Shown here: piece after piece, positions 29,230-40,486 of the stretch
How the letters are laid out: each line of letters opens with the position of its first letter
Numbering within the stretch: the stretch's first letter is position 1
NCBI GenBank assembly: GCA_002270565.1
Contig: NQMI01000022.1
Location: forward strand, 1 to 64,000
DNA length: 64,000 nucleotides
Source: Stenocarpella maydis
Taxonomy: Eukaryota; Ascomycota; Sordariomycetes; Diaporthales; Diaporthaceae
Reading direction: 5' to 3'
The notes under the pieces: model-generated
Told to the model about the DNA's origin: nothing
Databases searched by the model: none
The model's input: only the letters and a program-made list of their open reading frames with translations
Made by a program: the position numbers and the translations under genes

Positions 29230-30487
29230 ACCGGCGGCTGGTCGCGATCTGGTGATCAAGCGGCCTGGGCTAATTGAGGGCGGGACCCAAGGCGGTGGGA
29301 TCAGCTGCGGATGTCGGCCCCGAAGACGTCAGGGCGATGGGGCATGAGATGCCATGTGCCGCAGACACGGAGCGACGGTGGAATTCCAGATCTGGGAGTG
29401 TGAGGCTAGATGCGGTAGCTCGATCCCAATACAATGACGGAGGGACACATGGAACCTCGAACCTGCCCGTGCTGCCCTGCACTAGGTCGACCCAAATGCT
29501 CCACGGAGCCAAGCAGTCAGGCGAGGGTTGAGGAACGAGCATCAGCAGCGCGGATCGGCGGCAGTGGGACGGGCTGGTGCTTCACGGCCTTGGCAGGGAC
29601 TGCCACAAAGCTTATCCCGTCTTAGCCTCCGACATGACGTCAGGAGGGGACACGGGCCCCACACCCCGTCGGGCCAATCAAAACCGCAGGCACGCGCCTC
29701 GTGGGTCTGTCGTGCTATACTTAGATTGGACTTCGGCCCAGGCTTCGAAAGCTCTAGACACCAGGCTTCCAAGGTTATCCCCCTGCGGCCATGCAGTGTA
29801 CACTCCTATGTACACTAGTGTACATGTACTATGTACACGTACTACGTACACGTACTATGTGCATGTACATAGATGTACACTACACCGCCAGAGGGCTCCC
29901 AAACGTTAAATTTTGTTGCTCATTTGCTATTGGCAATCACGGACCCACCACGTCACCCTTCAACTTGCTCAACTGTCCCGATTCGGACTGGGTTTGCTTC
30001 AATGTTGGCCAACGGGGCTGGCAGTCAGGCGCCTCATGGGACATGGGATCAATGGCCTCAGGACTTGCCATTTATCTAGTTGAACGGTTTTCTCGTGGGT
30101 CCAAAAGAGCATCTCCGTATATTCCTGCCAACAGAACAGGGCAATCGCTTAGGTTATGAAGAACAACAGACGGGGCTCGGGTGAACAAAGAGAATCATAA
30201 TTCTGTAGGCGCAGACTTTTTTTTTGATACACAACAATCACCTCTACCAGCCATCCCTGTGTCTATTTGCAAAGAGAACATTGTCGGGCCTTTGTGCTTC
30301 CCTGTGGTATATGTACCCAGTTGCGCCCGTTAATTGCCTTTTCGTAGGGGCTCTACTTTCTGCAGCTCCCAATCACGAAAATAACTCGACAACAATTTTG
30401 CAATCACCTCATCTTTACATCAAAAAACAGGAAGTTGCAAAGACGCAATTCCGACCAAGGTTTTTCAATTTTGAAACTTTCAACATT
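29230..30487. other. Intergenic with a GTACAC/GTGTAC cluster
   Basis: About 1.26 kb. Apart from the repeat cluster at 29796-29882, only chance ORFs are seen. The last 100 bp before 30488 (CAAAAAACAGG..., TTTTTCAATTTTG) look like a promoter or leader. Confidence 0.4.
29796..29882. repeat. Cluster of palindromic TGTACA/GTACAC units
   Basis: About nine GTAC-centred palindromes (TGTACA, GTACAC, CGTACG-like) within 87 bp, several in a TATGTACACGTAC repeat of about 15 bp. It is cruciform-prone. It could be a binding-site array, but no known factor is assigned. Confidence 0.75.
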
Positions 30488-30898
30488 ATGCAACCAAAGT
30501 TGCGCTCAACCCTGCTTGCCTTAACCACGTTCCTCATTCCCCTGGTTTTAAGCCTTCAGAAGGCATGTCCGATATGTTTCGACAATACTGAGCGTGGGTG
30601 TGACGGCATAGGGCCAGATACTCTTTATTCCGCATGTTCCAAGAGGTCTGCGGACGTCCACATGGTATCAACTTATACGTGTGATGGTGGATGCAGACTG
30701 GTGGCAGGTGAGCCACGATGTAACAATGGTAAACTTCAAGGGGACACGATCGCTATTCCTATGGACCCAAGTTGCCCTTGGGGGCTGAGGGGTATTTACG
30801 GGAAGAGGGGCATCCCATTTCCAAGCATAGCCATGGCTACGGTATATGCAGCCTCACGGAGGTTGGCGTCCTTTATGAGAAATCGATGCATGATATGA
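30488..30898 (+). CDS. Small secreted cysteine-rich protein (136 aa)
   Basis: Start chosen at 30488 because it gives a signal peptide, MQPKLRSTLLALTTFLIPLV followed by LSLQ; the frame is open farther upstream but without protein-like character. The mature part has eight Cys in the first 80 residues (KACPICFDN, RGCDG, SACSK, YTCDGGCRL, PRCNN, PSCPWG), probably four disulfides. The last 45 residues are less convincing and may be intron: a second frame at about 30830-30962 could be an alternative final exon. Size and Cys content fit an effector-like or antimicrobial extracellular protein. No family recognised and no toxin assignment is supported. Confidence 0.6.
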   Translation: MQPKLRSTLLALTTFLIPLVLSLQKACPICFDNTERGCDGIGPDTLYSACSKRSADVHMVSTYTCDGGCRLVAGEPRCNNGKLQGDTIAIPMDPSCPWGLRGIYGKRGIPFPSIAMATVYAASRRLASFMRNRCMI

Positions 30899-31790
30899 TA
30901 AGCCCCCATAGGAATCTATATCCTGGTATTGAAGTTTCAATGCGCCACTGCTTTTATTCTTGAACTCAGATGACTGAGGGCACAAACACTAGGAGCTGAA
31001 TCCAGGCAGTCCCCAGATGCTACAACAACCCCTCGCGCTCCCAGCTCCAAATAAGAAACAAAGGATGCTGACCGGCTTACGGAGCTGTGTTGGCATAAAT
31101 CCATGACTAGTCATCAAGAGCATATGACTGTCTGCGCAGAATCTTTGGTCGGTACGTTATTAAAGTTCTGCAGAACGTCCGCCAGAAGCCCAACGACCAA
31201 GCCTGCTCTGGATTCAAGAGCAGGATGCCCTGTCCTTCCAGTCCAGACATAGGGGTTGGTGACTTCCATGCTCAATACACAACGGGGTCTGTTCCTTCTC
31301 TGGAAGGCCGGGGGCGCCGCATATGTGCCGGGGCGAGGGCGACCAGAACGACACTGCCAAGGGCCGCGACACCGGCATGAGGTTGAGGCTGGGCCGACAA
31401 GCCCAGCCAGAAATCAGCCAGAGCAGCCAGAAGCACAAGGTCTTGGACCAGTTATGACCCAGCATCTGGGGGGAATGCTGATCAGAAACACAGCAGCTAT
31501 ACCCGCTTAACCGGGCTGCAGGGCTGTTGTGCTGCAGGTCAATTGGGCCTAGCGTGGTCGCAACGATGGTCGACTGCGCCGGCGTTTCCCCATACTTCAT
31601 TTCCTTTTGCGGGTCAGTATGCGGGGAATTCGGGCCTACGTTCGACGAGGACCGGTAGTCTGGTCCGCCAAGAGCCTCCCGCGGATATGAATGTACTTAG
31701 GATTATTCGGGTATAAGTCACGGCCTGGCCTGTGTCCGGTTCCAGTGCCTGGCCGCCGTTAATCCACCTCTTGATGTGAGTGCTGAGAAG
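30899..31790. other. Intergenic, upstream of the carboxylesterase
   Basis: About 0.9 kb with only chance ORFs. A possible TATA-like TTCGGGTATAAGTC lies at about 31707-31720, some 75 bp before the start codon. Confidence 0.4.
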
Positions 31791-33932
31791 ATGGCGTCCC
31801 GTGGCCTCTTGAGAGCACTGGCTCTGCTGACCCCTGTGGCAGCCTCAACGCCGTCACCCGCCAGCCTGGACTCGGACCTGACTATTCTGCTTGATAATAA
31901 TTTGCAAGGTGAGTCGAGACGCGCCACCCTTGCGTCGCGGCCTGGCAAAAGCTCACGAAACATCAGGAGCCAGCAGCCCCAGGGCAGATTCGGGTGTGAT
32001 TGTTTTGAGCCCCAGGACATACCAAGGCGCCGTCTCGGCCTGCCAGGCTTTGGGCGAGGGCCTATGGTCGCCAGGCCTGGGCACGGCAAGCATCCAGCCG
32101 AATCTGGACTATCTAGTCTACGAGGGCAGGGCGGAGAAAGACTCAAGCTTTTGGATAGCGGCCCAAGACAACCAAACTCGTGCTCTCAGTGCCTCGGGAG
32201 ACACCACAACAGCAGAACCTGGACAGGAACTGAGTGTTCTGTGCACACAGTCGGCCCCTTTCGCGAACTCTACTTCTACAGATACGAGCGAGAAGTGGCA
32301 GGTTTCTGTCCGCTCGAACAATGAAGAACTTGTCGGGTCAGTACATACAATACCGTTCGCTGCAATAAGCTGCTACAAATAGCTGACAATTTCCCCAGAT
32401 TCCGTGACAGGACATCTTTTCGCTTCTATGGGGTTCGTTATGCGCCTCAGCCAGAAAGATTCACATATTCCTCGCCATACACTGGTTCCAATGGCTCTGT
32501 CTCGGCAACCAGTTTCGGCTCCGCATGCGCTCAGGGCACCCGGGGCTCGGAGGACTGCTTGTTCCTAAACGTGTGGACACCTTATCTGCCGAGCGATGAC
32601 AGCAAAAATGTCAAGAGCGCTCTAAAGCCGGTCATGTTCTGGATCCATGGCGGTGCTCTAATCAGTGGGATGGGTAGCGACAACACATTCGACGGCGGCA
32701 GTGTCGCCTCCAGGGGTGACGTTGTCTTGGTCACGATCAACTACAGGCTGTCGACACTTGGCTACCTTGCCCTGGACGACGGCGTCACCAATGGAAACTT
32801 CGGTTTGGCGGATCAGATTAACGCTCTGGATTGGGTGCAATCCCATATCAAGGATTTCGGTGGTGACCCGGAACGTGTCACGATAATAGGGCAGTCCGCT
32901 GGTGCGGGCTCGGTCAGGGCCCTCTTGGCCTCTCCCAAGGCCGAGGGAAAATTCGCGGGCGCGGTGCAGATGTCCAATATTGGCAGCACGGACCTGGCGT
33001 CATCGTACTCACACTACTCCACCATCGAGGAAGAAGTCGACGCGACGGCAAATCAAATCCTCGACGCAACAAACTGCACAAAGGCACCATCCCAAGTTGA
33101 CTGTCTCCGCGCCATTCCTGTGGCCACGCTTTTGGGCCTCAGCACCTCCGCCCGCTTCGTCGTGGACGGTGCCTACCTCACCACAGAGAACCTGACGCTG
33201 ACTGGGCCTGAGGCCCCGTACAAGCTGATGATGGGATTGATGAAGGAGGACGCCGGCGCGTTTCTATCGTTCCCGACCACGACCAACGAGACAGAGTATC
33301 TCGCGGCAAACGGCTACAACATCTCAAGGTCGACACTAGATCAACTTTTCCCGCTGCCGAATGGCACAAACCAGACGCTCAATCTTTTCAACGTCGCCGC
33401 ACGCCTGGCAACAGACAGCATGTTCAGATGCGATGCCGAGGCCACTGCATTTGCGGGGCTCGAAAGTGGAAGATACAGCTCCATTTACTCGTACGAGTTC
33501 GACAGGTCATATCAGTTGACCTCCTATCCAGGGACGGATGTTTGCCAGCCTCCCATCACAGCCGAGCACCCATTCGGCGACCCAAGCCTGCCCTACGACA
33601 AGTGCCACTCAGGCGAGCTGTACCTCGTCTTTGGGAATGTGGAATTCCAGGGCCTGCCCGAGCGCGACGAGAACGATCTGCCCTTCGAGCAGCTCACGGT
33701 CGACTCGTTCACTTCCTTTGTCAGGACCTACGATCCAAATCCCGACCCGGGCTTCCTTGAGGCCAGGGGCTACACCAACACCAGGGATGAGCTGAAGAGG
33801 GCAGGGACGTGGAGGCCAGCTACCAAGGGAAACCTGACGCTGCGTACCCTTACGTGGGAGTCGTACCAGGACTCTTTTAAGGAGCTGCAGCAATGCGAGG
33901 TGATAGGCATCCCCTTGACATATTGGGTGTGA
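31791..33932 (+). CDS. Secreted type-B carboxylesterase (673 aa)
   Basis: Exons 31791-31908, 31967-32336 and 32399-33932 (introns 58 and 62 bp; phases agree). A signal peptide (MASRGLLRALALLTPVAAS) precedes a mould-specific N-terminal region with SACQALGEGLWSP and NLDYLVYEG, then the alpha/beta hydrolase. Visible are the oxyanion loop WIHGGALISG, the nucleophile elbow GQSAG (Ser329), an acidic candidate near Glu446 (MKEDAGAF), and the catalytic His566 in KCHSGELYLVFGN. SEDCLFLNVWTP is the family's second signature. About ten N-glycosylation sequons agree with secretion. It hydrolyses carboxylic esters; the substrate is unknown. The second donor is the weak GTCAGT. The upstream ATG at 31776 would add MSAEK before the signal peptide. 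Confidence 0.9.
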
Positions 33933-34856
33933 GCTCCTGTACATACACGAACGGCACAGACAATGAGGAAACTATGAGCGGAATGAGTGAATAACTTGGT
34001 GTTTGCGACCAGCAATGTTGTGCTGCCGCCCGATAGTAGCTCAAGTGCCATCGAACTGATGAAACTGACGAAACTCGCCAGGCTGGACAGGTTTCAAGCA
34101 TCCTGCATGCGCAGTTGTAAACAACTTAGCCATCCAAGACAAGGCGCCTCCTCCTTGATGCAGTGTGTGGCTCGGTGGTGACCAGCATAAACAAGGTAGC
34201 CATTTGTCGTTGAGTTTCTTACCCGACGCTGCAAGAGGAATCTGGCAAGTTCAAATGTTCACAAACCCTAATATCCAGGCGGACAACATCCTGTAGCGGA
34301 AGTCACAAATGCTGATCCTTTGGCTAATATGAGAAGCTTACGTGTGTGCTCCTTCCCATAAATAGTTCATGAAGTCTGTGAAACATTTCGACCCTGGTGG
34401 TGCGTTGCCCAAATTCCTCGACGAAGTTGCATCTGTGATTAGCCTGGTTCGGTCCTTTCGAATTTGTTGCCGGAGTTCAGATAGCTTTCACGCAGTCTTT
34501 ATTGCCATCCTCTTCGCAAACAAAGAGCTGACGCAGTCGACATTGACACAATCCATTTGTTTTGCGGGTGCCTTGTTACCTCTTAGCCACCCTTTGTTCG
34601 CCCATGTTCACAGGCCGAGGCCAGGCAGAACGTATTATTATATATAGCTGTGGGCTGATAAAGTTGTGATCAAGGACTCAATCTTGAAGATTATTGACTT
34701 ATAATCCATCAGGAATCAGCAGTAACCCAGCACCCAGAGAGATACTGGTTACTTCGCACCAAAGATATTCTCAACAGCACTACCAGCAGGCACTGGGGGC
34801 AGTTGCTTTGTGATATTGCGGATACTGTCTCTACCTCTCTAAAACATCTCTCCACC
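33933..34856. other. Intergenic
   Basis: About 0.9 kb of ordinary sequence. A TATTATTATATATAGC stretch at about 34630-34646 is a candidate TATA region for the gene at 34857. No gene seen. Confidence 0.4.
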
Positions 34857-35245
34857 ATGGTGCCAGGCCTCAAAGTGGTTATATCCATGGTCTGGGACTT
34901 CGTGGAGTTTCTTTTCCACCTGCTATGGCTGGTTCTAGCAGAAGGGCTTAGTGTTGAATTCCTTCGGTTGGAGATCCAAACGAGACGTGCAAAGATTAAG
35001 GAGGACTCGGGCGAGGCGGAATCACCAGCAGTAATCGGTCAACACTCCGATGAGCTGGAACCACCACTGGAGACGGAGAAATTCCCAGAATACGTAAGTT
35101 TTCACCATACCCCTGGTCTGATATTGGGTCATTAATTATGTGTTGTTTAAAGGACGACCCCTTTTATTGTAAGACGCATCCGTTCTGGAGTCATGGGTGG
35201 TACGATAGGAGAACTAGGCGTTTCATAGTCTATCAAGGCCCGTAG
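34857..35245 (+). CDS. Small predicted membrane protein, two exons (109 aa)
   Basis: Exons 34857-35093 and 35153-35245 around a 59-bp GTAAGT...AAAG intron; splicing in phase 0 adds a Trp/His/Arg-rich tail (FYCKTHPFWSHGWYDRRTRR) and a new stop. The N-terminus MVPGLKVVISMVWDFVEFLF continues into HLLWLVLAEGL, a single long hydrophobic helix that could be an anchor. An acidic middle region follows (EDSGEAESPAVIGQ). It has no Cys pattern. An ATG at 34803 would add 18 residues. No family recognised. Confidence 0.5.
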
Positions 35246-36047
35246 ATTGCACGGGATATTAGTGCCGCGGTCTTTCTTGAGGGGCAGTTGGTGTGATTGC
35301 GTCTGGCTTGAGGGTTGCCTGGCAAGAAGTTACACTTAGGTCTAGTATAGTAAATATCAGAGTTTACACATGTTGTCAGAGAGGTTCTGGAGTTATAGGT
35401 GGATCCCGCCGGGTGATGGGGAGACGCGTCATTGCTTCACCTTTTGGTCTGTTAGTAGAGTGGTAACGGCGGGCTACTCTCTGACGCATATCCAGTAAGA
35501 TACGTATCTCTACTCAGGTATTTGTATTATAACTTATACAACAGAAATCGCTCTGGTCTCGCATCCGCAAGCTCAAGAAAAGAATATCTGCACTTGCTTA
35601 TAAAAGATTGCACCATCCCATACATCCCGTTGCCCCTTAGTTTACTTGCCCTAAGGTGGATGAACTTCACAATCTGGCCTCTCCATCTTGAGGTATCATA
35701 CTGATCAGGGTAGCCTGGATCCAGCGCTGACTGGAGCAATTCAACGATCTAGCAGAAGACGCCATTACCCACCCATCAATGTTGGCGCTCCACGAATACT
35801 CTGGCTGCTCAGACAGTGGCGTTAGAAATGGCCCATCAGATTCTGGTCCTGGAGATTGTCCAGTTTGCATGGAAAGTGGTGGTACTGCACAACAAGGTAT
35901 CTTCCCCGCCCGAGTCTGGATGGTAGCGCGTATAATACTGTTGCTAAGGGAAAACTCTCGTACCGAGTGGCCCTAAGATTGTCCTCCCCGGGCGGCTAGA
36001 GGTAGCCCCGGGGTCTGAGGTCCAGTTGTGAGCACTACTTGCCATCC
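35246..36047. other. Intergenic
   Basis: About 0.8 kb, moderately AT-rich in the first 300 bp. No gene, RNA or repeat is supported. Confidence 0.4.
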
Positions 36048-37918
36048 TCAAGGTGGCTGGGGTAGTCCTCGCGGGGGTAAATCTCCCAGAACTCCGTACT
36101 TGTGGATGTAGAAGTCTCTTGCTTCTTCCGTCATGATCTCTGCTGGTAGTGGGGGTGAATCCGCGTTTGTCCATATTTGATCAGTTTCGATATTAAACAA
36201 GAAGTCTTGTAAACAACCCTGCGCGGGTTTCCAGTTGTAGCGTTTATCATAGTAATGCCATAAGCTACTCTCATAGAAAATACCATCGCCATGCTGATTT
36301 CTAGAACTCCTTGAAGTCCAGGACTGACACAATGTCTCGAGAGTGATACAGAACTGGTCGGCTCTTGTGAGCGTCTGCGCACTGACATCTGAACCAGGAT
36401 TGTTTTTCGCAAAGTCGATCATCTGAGCCATCAAATCCATAAAAGGCAAGAAAAGCATATTGTGAATAGAAGATATGGTGAAACCGCTGTAATTATGGCC
36501 GACTTTTCGTAACATCTGATCGCGTACGTACGTGCAGCTGGCAAAAGTTAGTGCCACACCCGTCTCCTCGGAGATTAAAACCTCGACAGTATAATCCCAA
36601 CCGCATGAGGATGAAAGTGGTGCCTACTCACGAGTTGATGAAAAGTACATACTTTGGCCAGTTGGCCCCTCTGCTCTGTTTTTTCCCATGTTCTGCTGAT
36701 TGATGGCGAGGAGCGCGTTAGCTGGGCGGTGCTCTCAAGCCTGAAACGCTCACCACGATACGGTGCAATTGAGGTAATGCACTTACACAGCCAGAACGCA
36801 AGGGCTGATGAGATGGCGTAGACCCCCACAAACGTCTTCTCAAGAAAATCGGTGATACCGGTGTGTCGAGGGCCGTGTCTTGAGGAACCAAAGTCCAATT
36901 GACACATCAAAGCGTCCATTCTTATGTCGTTTCCGTGGATCAATCCATTGACCATCTCCCCACGATATTGCATACCCAGGGGCGGTGCAAAGAGATAATC
37001 ACCGATCGCATTCCCATTTTGGTCATATCGGTTAGCTGTCCGTAGCTGCCTGAAACGCACATCCATCCAACTTCTCGCTGCACTGCGCAGTAAATCCCAG
37101 AGCCAACCCGCCCTGTCCGCATCTGGGACAAGGTCGTGCAAAGCGGTCCAGATGGGACCTCCATACGGGCCTCTCTTATTCACTGGGAGCATTTTCTTTG
37201 CTTCGTCCACACGCTGCTTGACCGAAGTGCTGCTGGTGAGTAAATCTTGCTGCGCTGTATGGATCCGTTTGAATAGCTTCCCGGCTTTGGCATTACCCAG
37301 GACTAGTTCGCAGCCGGCACCAGCACCCATTTCTGCCAAATTCATCACCGCAGCCGGCACCCCGATTGCTTCCCCCAGGGCCCGTTCCAGTGGCAACCTG
37401 AAGGCCGCCATGTCTCTCCAGTCGTCTTGGTACGTGTCGGGAAGATCATCGATGAACAGAACAACCTTTTTACGGGACCACCCCAGCACTTGATTTGCCG
37501 CATATTTGCGCCTAGTATCGCCCTCGCCTTCGGTGACGCCGGTAACGCGAGGATTCCTAGCCCTATCGTTGGCATTGCTGGCATTGCTGGCATTGCTGGC
37601 ATCGCTGGAATTGTTGCGGTAAACAGCGTCGATTTCATCCGTGTCCATGTCATCCAAATAGTCCCACAAAATCCATGCCGGATCTCTAAATCTTCGTGGA
37701 GCGAGTCCCGGAGCGATGGCACCGGTCCAGGTGCCCTGGGATATACCACCACGGCCTCCTCTGCCGCCTGGTCCGCCGCCACGACCGCCTCTGCCAGGAC
37801 GGCTACCACTCTTAGCGCTGCGTGCACCGCCGCAGCACGTATCATCGTCACCTGGCGACCTGGCCCTCTTCCGACCTAGTGCTTTGACAGCGTTGGCATC
37901 TATCGGCGTATTTTCCAT
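36048..37918 (-). CDS. Unrecognised RGG-rich protein, three exons (571 aa)
   Basis: Exons 36754-37918, 36632-36692 and 36048-36537; introns of 61 and 94 bp, both with textbook GCTAAC / CACTAAC branch sites, in matching phase. The N-terminus holds a basic motif KALGRKRARSP, likely a nuclear signal, then an Arg/Gly/Pro tract (RPGRGGRGGGPGGRGGRGG) typical of RNA-binding regions. An Asn/Ala/Ser repeat (SDASNASNASNAND) encoded by a short tandem repeat follows. The remaining 430 residues look globular and alpha-helical, with VVLFIDDLPDTYQDDWRD, AVMNLAEMGAGAGCELVLG and a possible hydrophobic helix (FVGVYAISSALAFWLC). No catalytic motif or family is recognised. Neighbours give no hint. It is probably a lineage-restricted gene. 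Confidence 0.65.
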
Positions 37919-39254
37919 TTTTGCTCTGTCATATATTTCTTGTGTAGTAATTATTTTGTGGGATCTGATAACTTATTAGGAGTCTCCTGGCTAGGGGGTA
38001 GAACTCCCTGCTTCTGTTTTAACTAGTTTCGAATTTTTCTTCCCTTTTTTCCCTGTCTCTTCTTCGTGTTCTTGTTTTGCCTCGGGGAGTTAGCTAAAAG
38101 CCATGTTAAAAAAGACTTTATGATTGAGTTGTAGTGAGTGGCCAGTCCATGTTGCAAGTGGCGGTCCCTGCAACAATATTATCATTATAATAGTCTAGAA
38201 ACTACAATTTTAGCCAAAATGATATCTTCTTGATTACTGTTCCGGATCCGGGTGGAGAATAAAGATAGGCATGTTTTAGCATGATTTCATATGCATCTCG
38301 ACATCAGGGTTGTCACAAAGAATTCACTCAAACAAAGAAAGTAGAGGGCTCAGTCATTCCGGAAGAAGTAGGAAAAGAAAGCCTCCGGAAGCTCTTGATG
38401 CGTGAAGAAGGCGTCCCAACGTGTAATAAGACGACAGGATAGTGTGGGAATCGCTGCGGTCTTAATGATTTGTCATAAAGTAACAGTAATTGTCCGGTTG
38501 GGAGTCAGTCCATGTGTGCAAGCAACAGATCGCATCAGCAGGCAACACTGCTGAACAGTATCAACACTTGTTCAAGAATGGTTCTCCCGGAAAACAGTGA
38601 TAGAGGGGAGCCTATATTAAGTATTGATTGCATTTCACGTGACCCTGAGCCGGGCGGACTCCTTTAAGTGAAGGAATGCTGTGGAGCACTTAGACTGCTG
38701 TATGTAACCTCTTCCAGATAAGCACCGAGAGGTTGGGCGTCCCTAAAAGTATACAACAGCCGTATCGTACCGTCACATGTAATATATATTATATTCGAGA
38801 ATAAATAAGTAGGGTATTATTGTATTCTAAATATTCTTTTCGTTAATCCAAGCGATTTAAGAGTGGTGATGATGTTGGTGTGACAGCAAGGGGGTGCTGG
38901 AATTGAGAGGTGCAAGGAGAGGGCAGCCACTGGGCACCTGGGCACCCTGCAAATAGTCTCTCTCTGTACACTACTGTAACTAATAGCTCTCTCTCAGACC
39001 GGAAACCAATCCACACCCAACTCGCATTGCAATTGTCTCTGACGTCCCATCCCCCCCCCCCAGATAGTAACCAACCATTTGGGATGTAGGGGTGTCCACA
39101 GCAGCTTGGTGCTGACGCACTCCATGACATCAGTCGTGATATACCTCGTCACCAGCTCTCCTCAACCGACCATCCCACCAACAAACAGGGCCCGTCTCCG
39201 TGTACACAGCACAAGCTGGGTATCCGATCCATCAGAGCGGCTGAGCGGTCAGAC
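37919..39254. other. Intergenic between divergent genes
   Basis: About 1.3 kb between the RGG-rich gene (-) and the first dehydrogenase (+). AT-rich around 38770-38840. It presumably contains both promoters. No gene supported; the minus ORF 38843-39130 has no recognisable feature. Confidence 0.4.
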
Positions 39255-40288
39255 ATGAGTACTCCCTTTGCGCCTCTGGCAGGCAAGACTGCCATTGTGA
39301 CGGGTGCATCGCGTGGCATCGGCTACGGCATCGCCCTGCGACTGGCCCAGCAGGGTGCCAGAGTGAGTGCTGCTTTCATACCATGTAGCCAAGGAATCGG
39401 CCCCTGCGTACTCCCTGCGTACTCCCCGCTGATGCCGCCCTCAGGTCGTCCTCGGGTACACCTCCCCATCCAGTGCACCGAAGGCAGCCGAGCTGAAGGA
39501 GGCCATCGAGTCGCTGCCACATAACCCAAAGGCCCATACCGTACAGGCGGACCTGGGCACTCTCGACGGCCCCAAGGATCTCATCCACGAGGCTGTACGG
39601 TGGGCCACGTCCACCGGTGCAGCGGCAAACATTGAGATTCTGGTCAACAACGCCGGCCTCGAGCGTGTGAAGAGCCTGGAGGAGCTCAACGTCGAGGACT
39701 ACGCCGCAGTTTTCGATGTCAACGTGCGGGGCACCACCTTGCTTACGCAGGCCGCGCTTCCTCATCTCAGCCCTAACGCCCGGATCATAAACATCTCATC
39801 GGTGGGCGCCAGGGCAGGGTTGAAAAACCTCAGCCTGTACTGCTCTTCTAAGGCTGCTATCGGTGTGTCCAAGTACTCTGAGTGAACCCCCCCCGGGTGT
39901 GATATATCCTGATTTTTGGGACTGGCCTGCCCGCTCACTTTCAACAACATGTGTGGGAAACACCTGCGTCTCTAGTATGCTCGATACTGCAGCTCGTGCT
40001 TGCTAATAAATATTGACGGGTGCAGAGGGCTTGACGCGTTGCTGGGCCGCCGAGCTTGGTGGAAACGGGACAACGGTGAACGCCGTAAGCCCTGGGCCCG
40101 TACAAAGCGAAATGCTCGACAACGTCCCCAAAGATATCATCGAGATGCAGAAGCAGCAGACCCCGGTTCAGAAACGCCTGGGCACCGTCGAGGAGATTGC
40201 GGATGTGATGGCATGGCTTGCCGGACCTTCAAGCTCATGGATCACTGGTCAGACCATCAGCGCAAGTGGTGGCTGGGCTATGTACTGA
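39255..40288 (+). CDS. Short-chain dehydrogenase/reductase, three exons (262 aa)
   Basis: Exons 39255-39362, 39445-39862 and 40026-40288; introns 82 and 163 bp, phases agree. Classical SDR: cofactor motif TGASRGIG (residues 16-23), NNAG, the catalytic Ser in NISSVGARAG, YCSSK (Tyr168, Lys172) and the C-terminal ITGQTISASGGW. The length is standard, and the pattern resembles 3-oxoacyl-ACP-reductase-like / versicolorin-reductase-like enzymes, usually NADP(H)-dependent. The C-terminal GQTISASGGWAMY is typical of mould members. The substrate cannot be inferred. It is convergent, with a 198-bp gap, with a second, unrelated SDR. The last intron is long for this genome and carries an in-frame stop. 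Confidence 0.9.
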
Positions 40289-40486
40289 TGACCAAAAGGA
40301 CATCTAAGACGTTCATCAAGTATACAGTCAAATACAATACTATAAAGTATTCATGTTTAGGACTTAAATTTAATTTCGTGGTGGGGTTCAAAATCAGGGT
40401 CTCTTTAGGTGCGTTTGTAGTGTACAAATCTCGGACTTGTGCCTGGCAACCTCCACCAAACACAAAAAATACCTCAGCCGCCGGTC

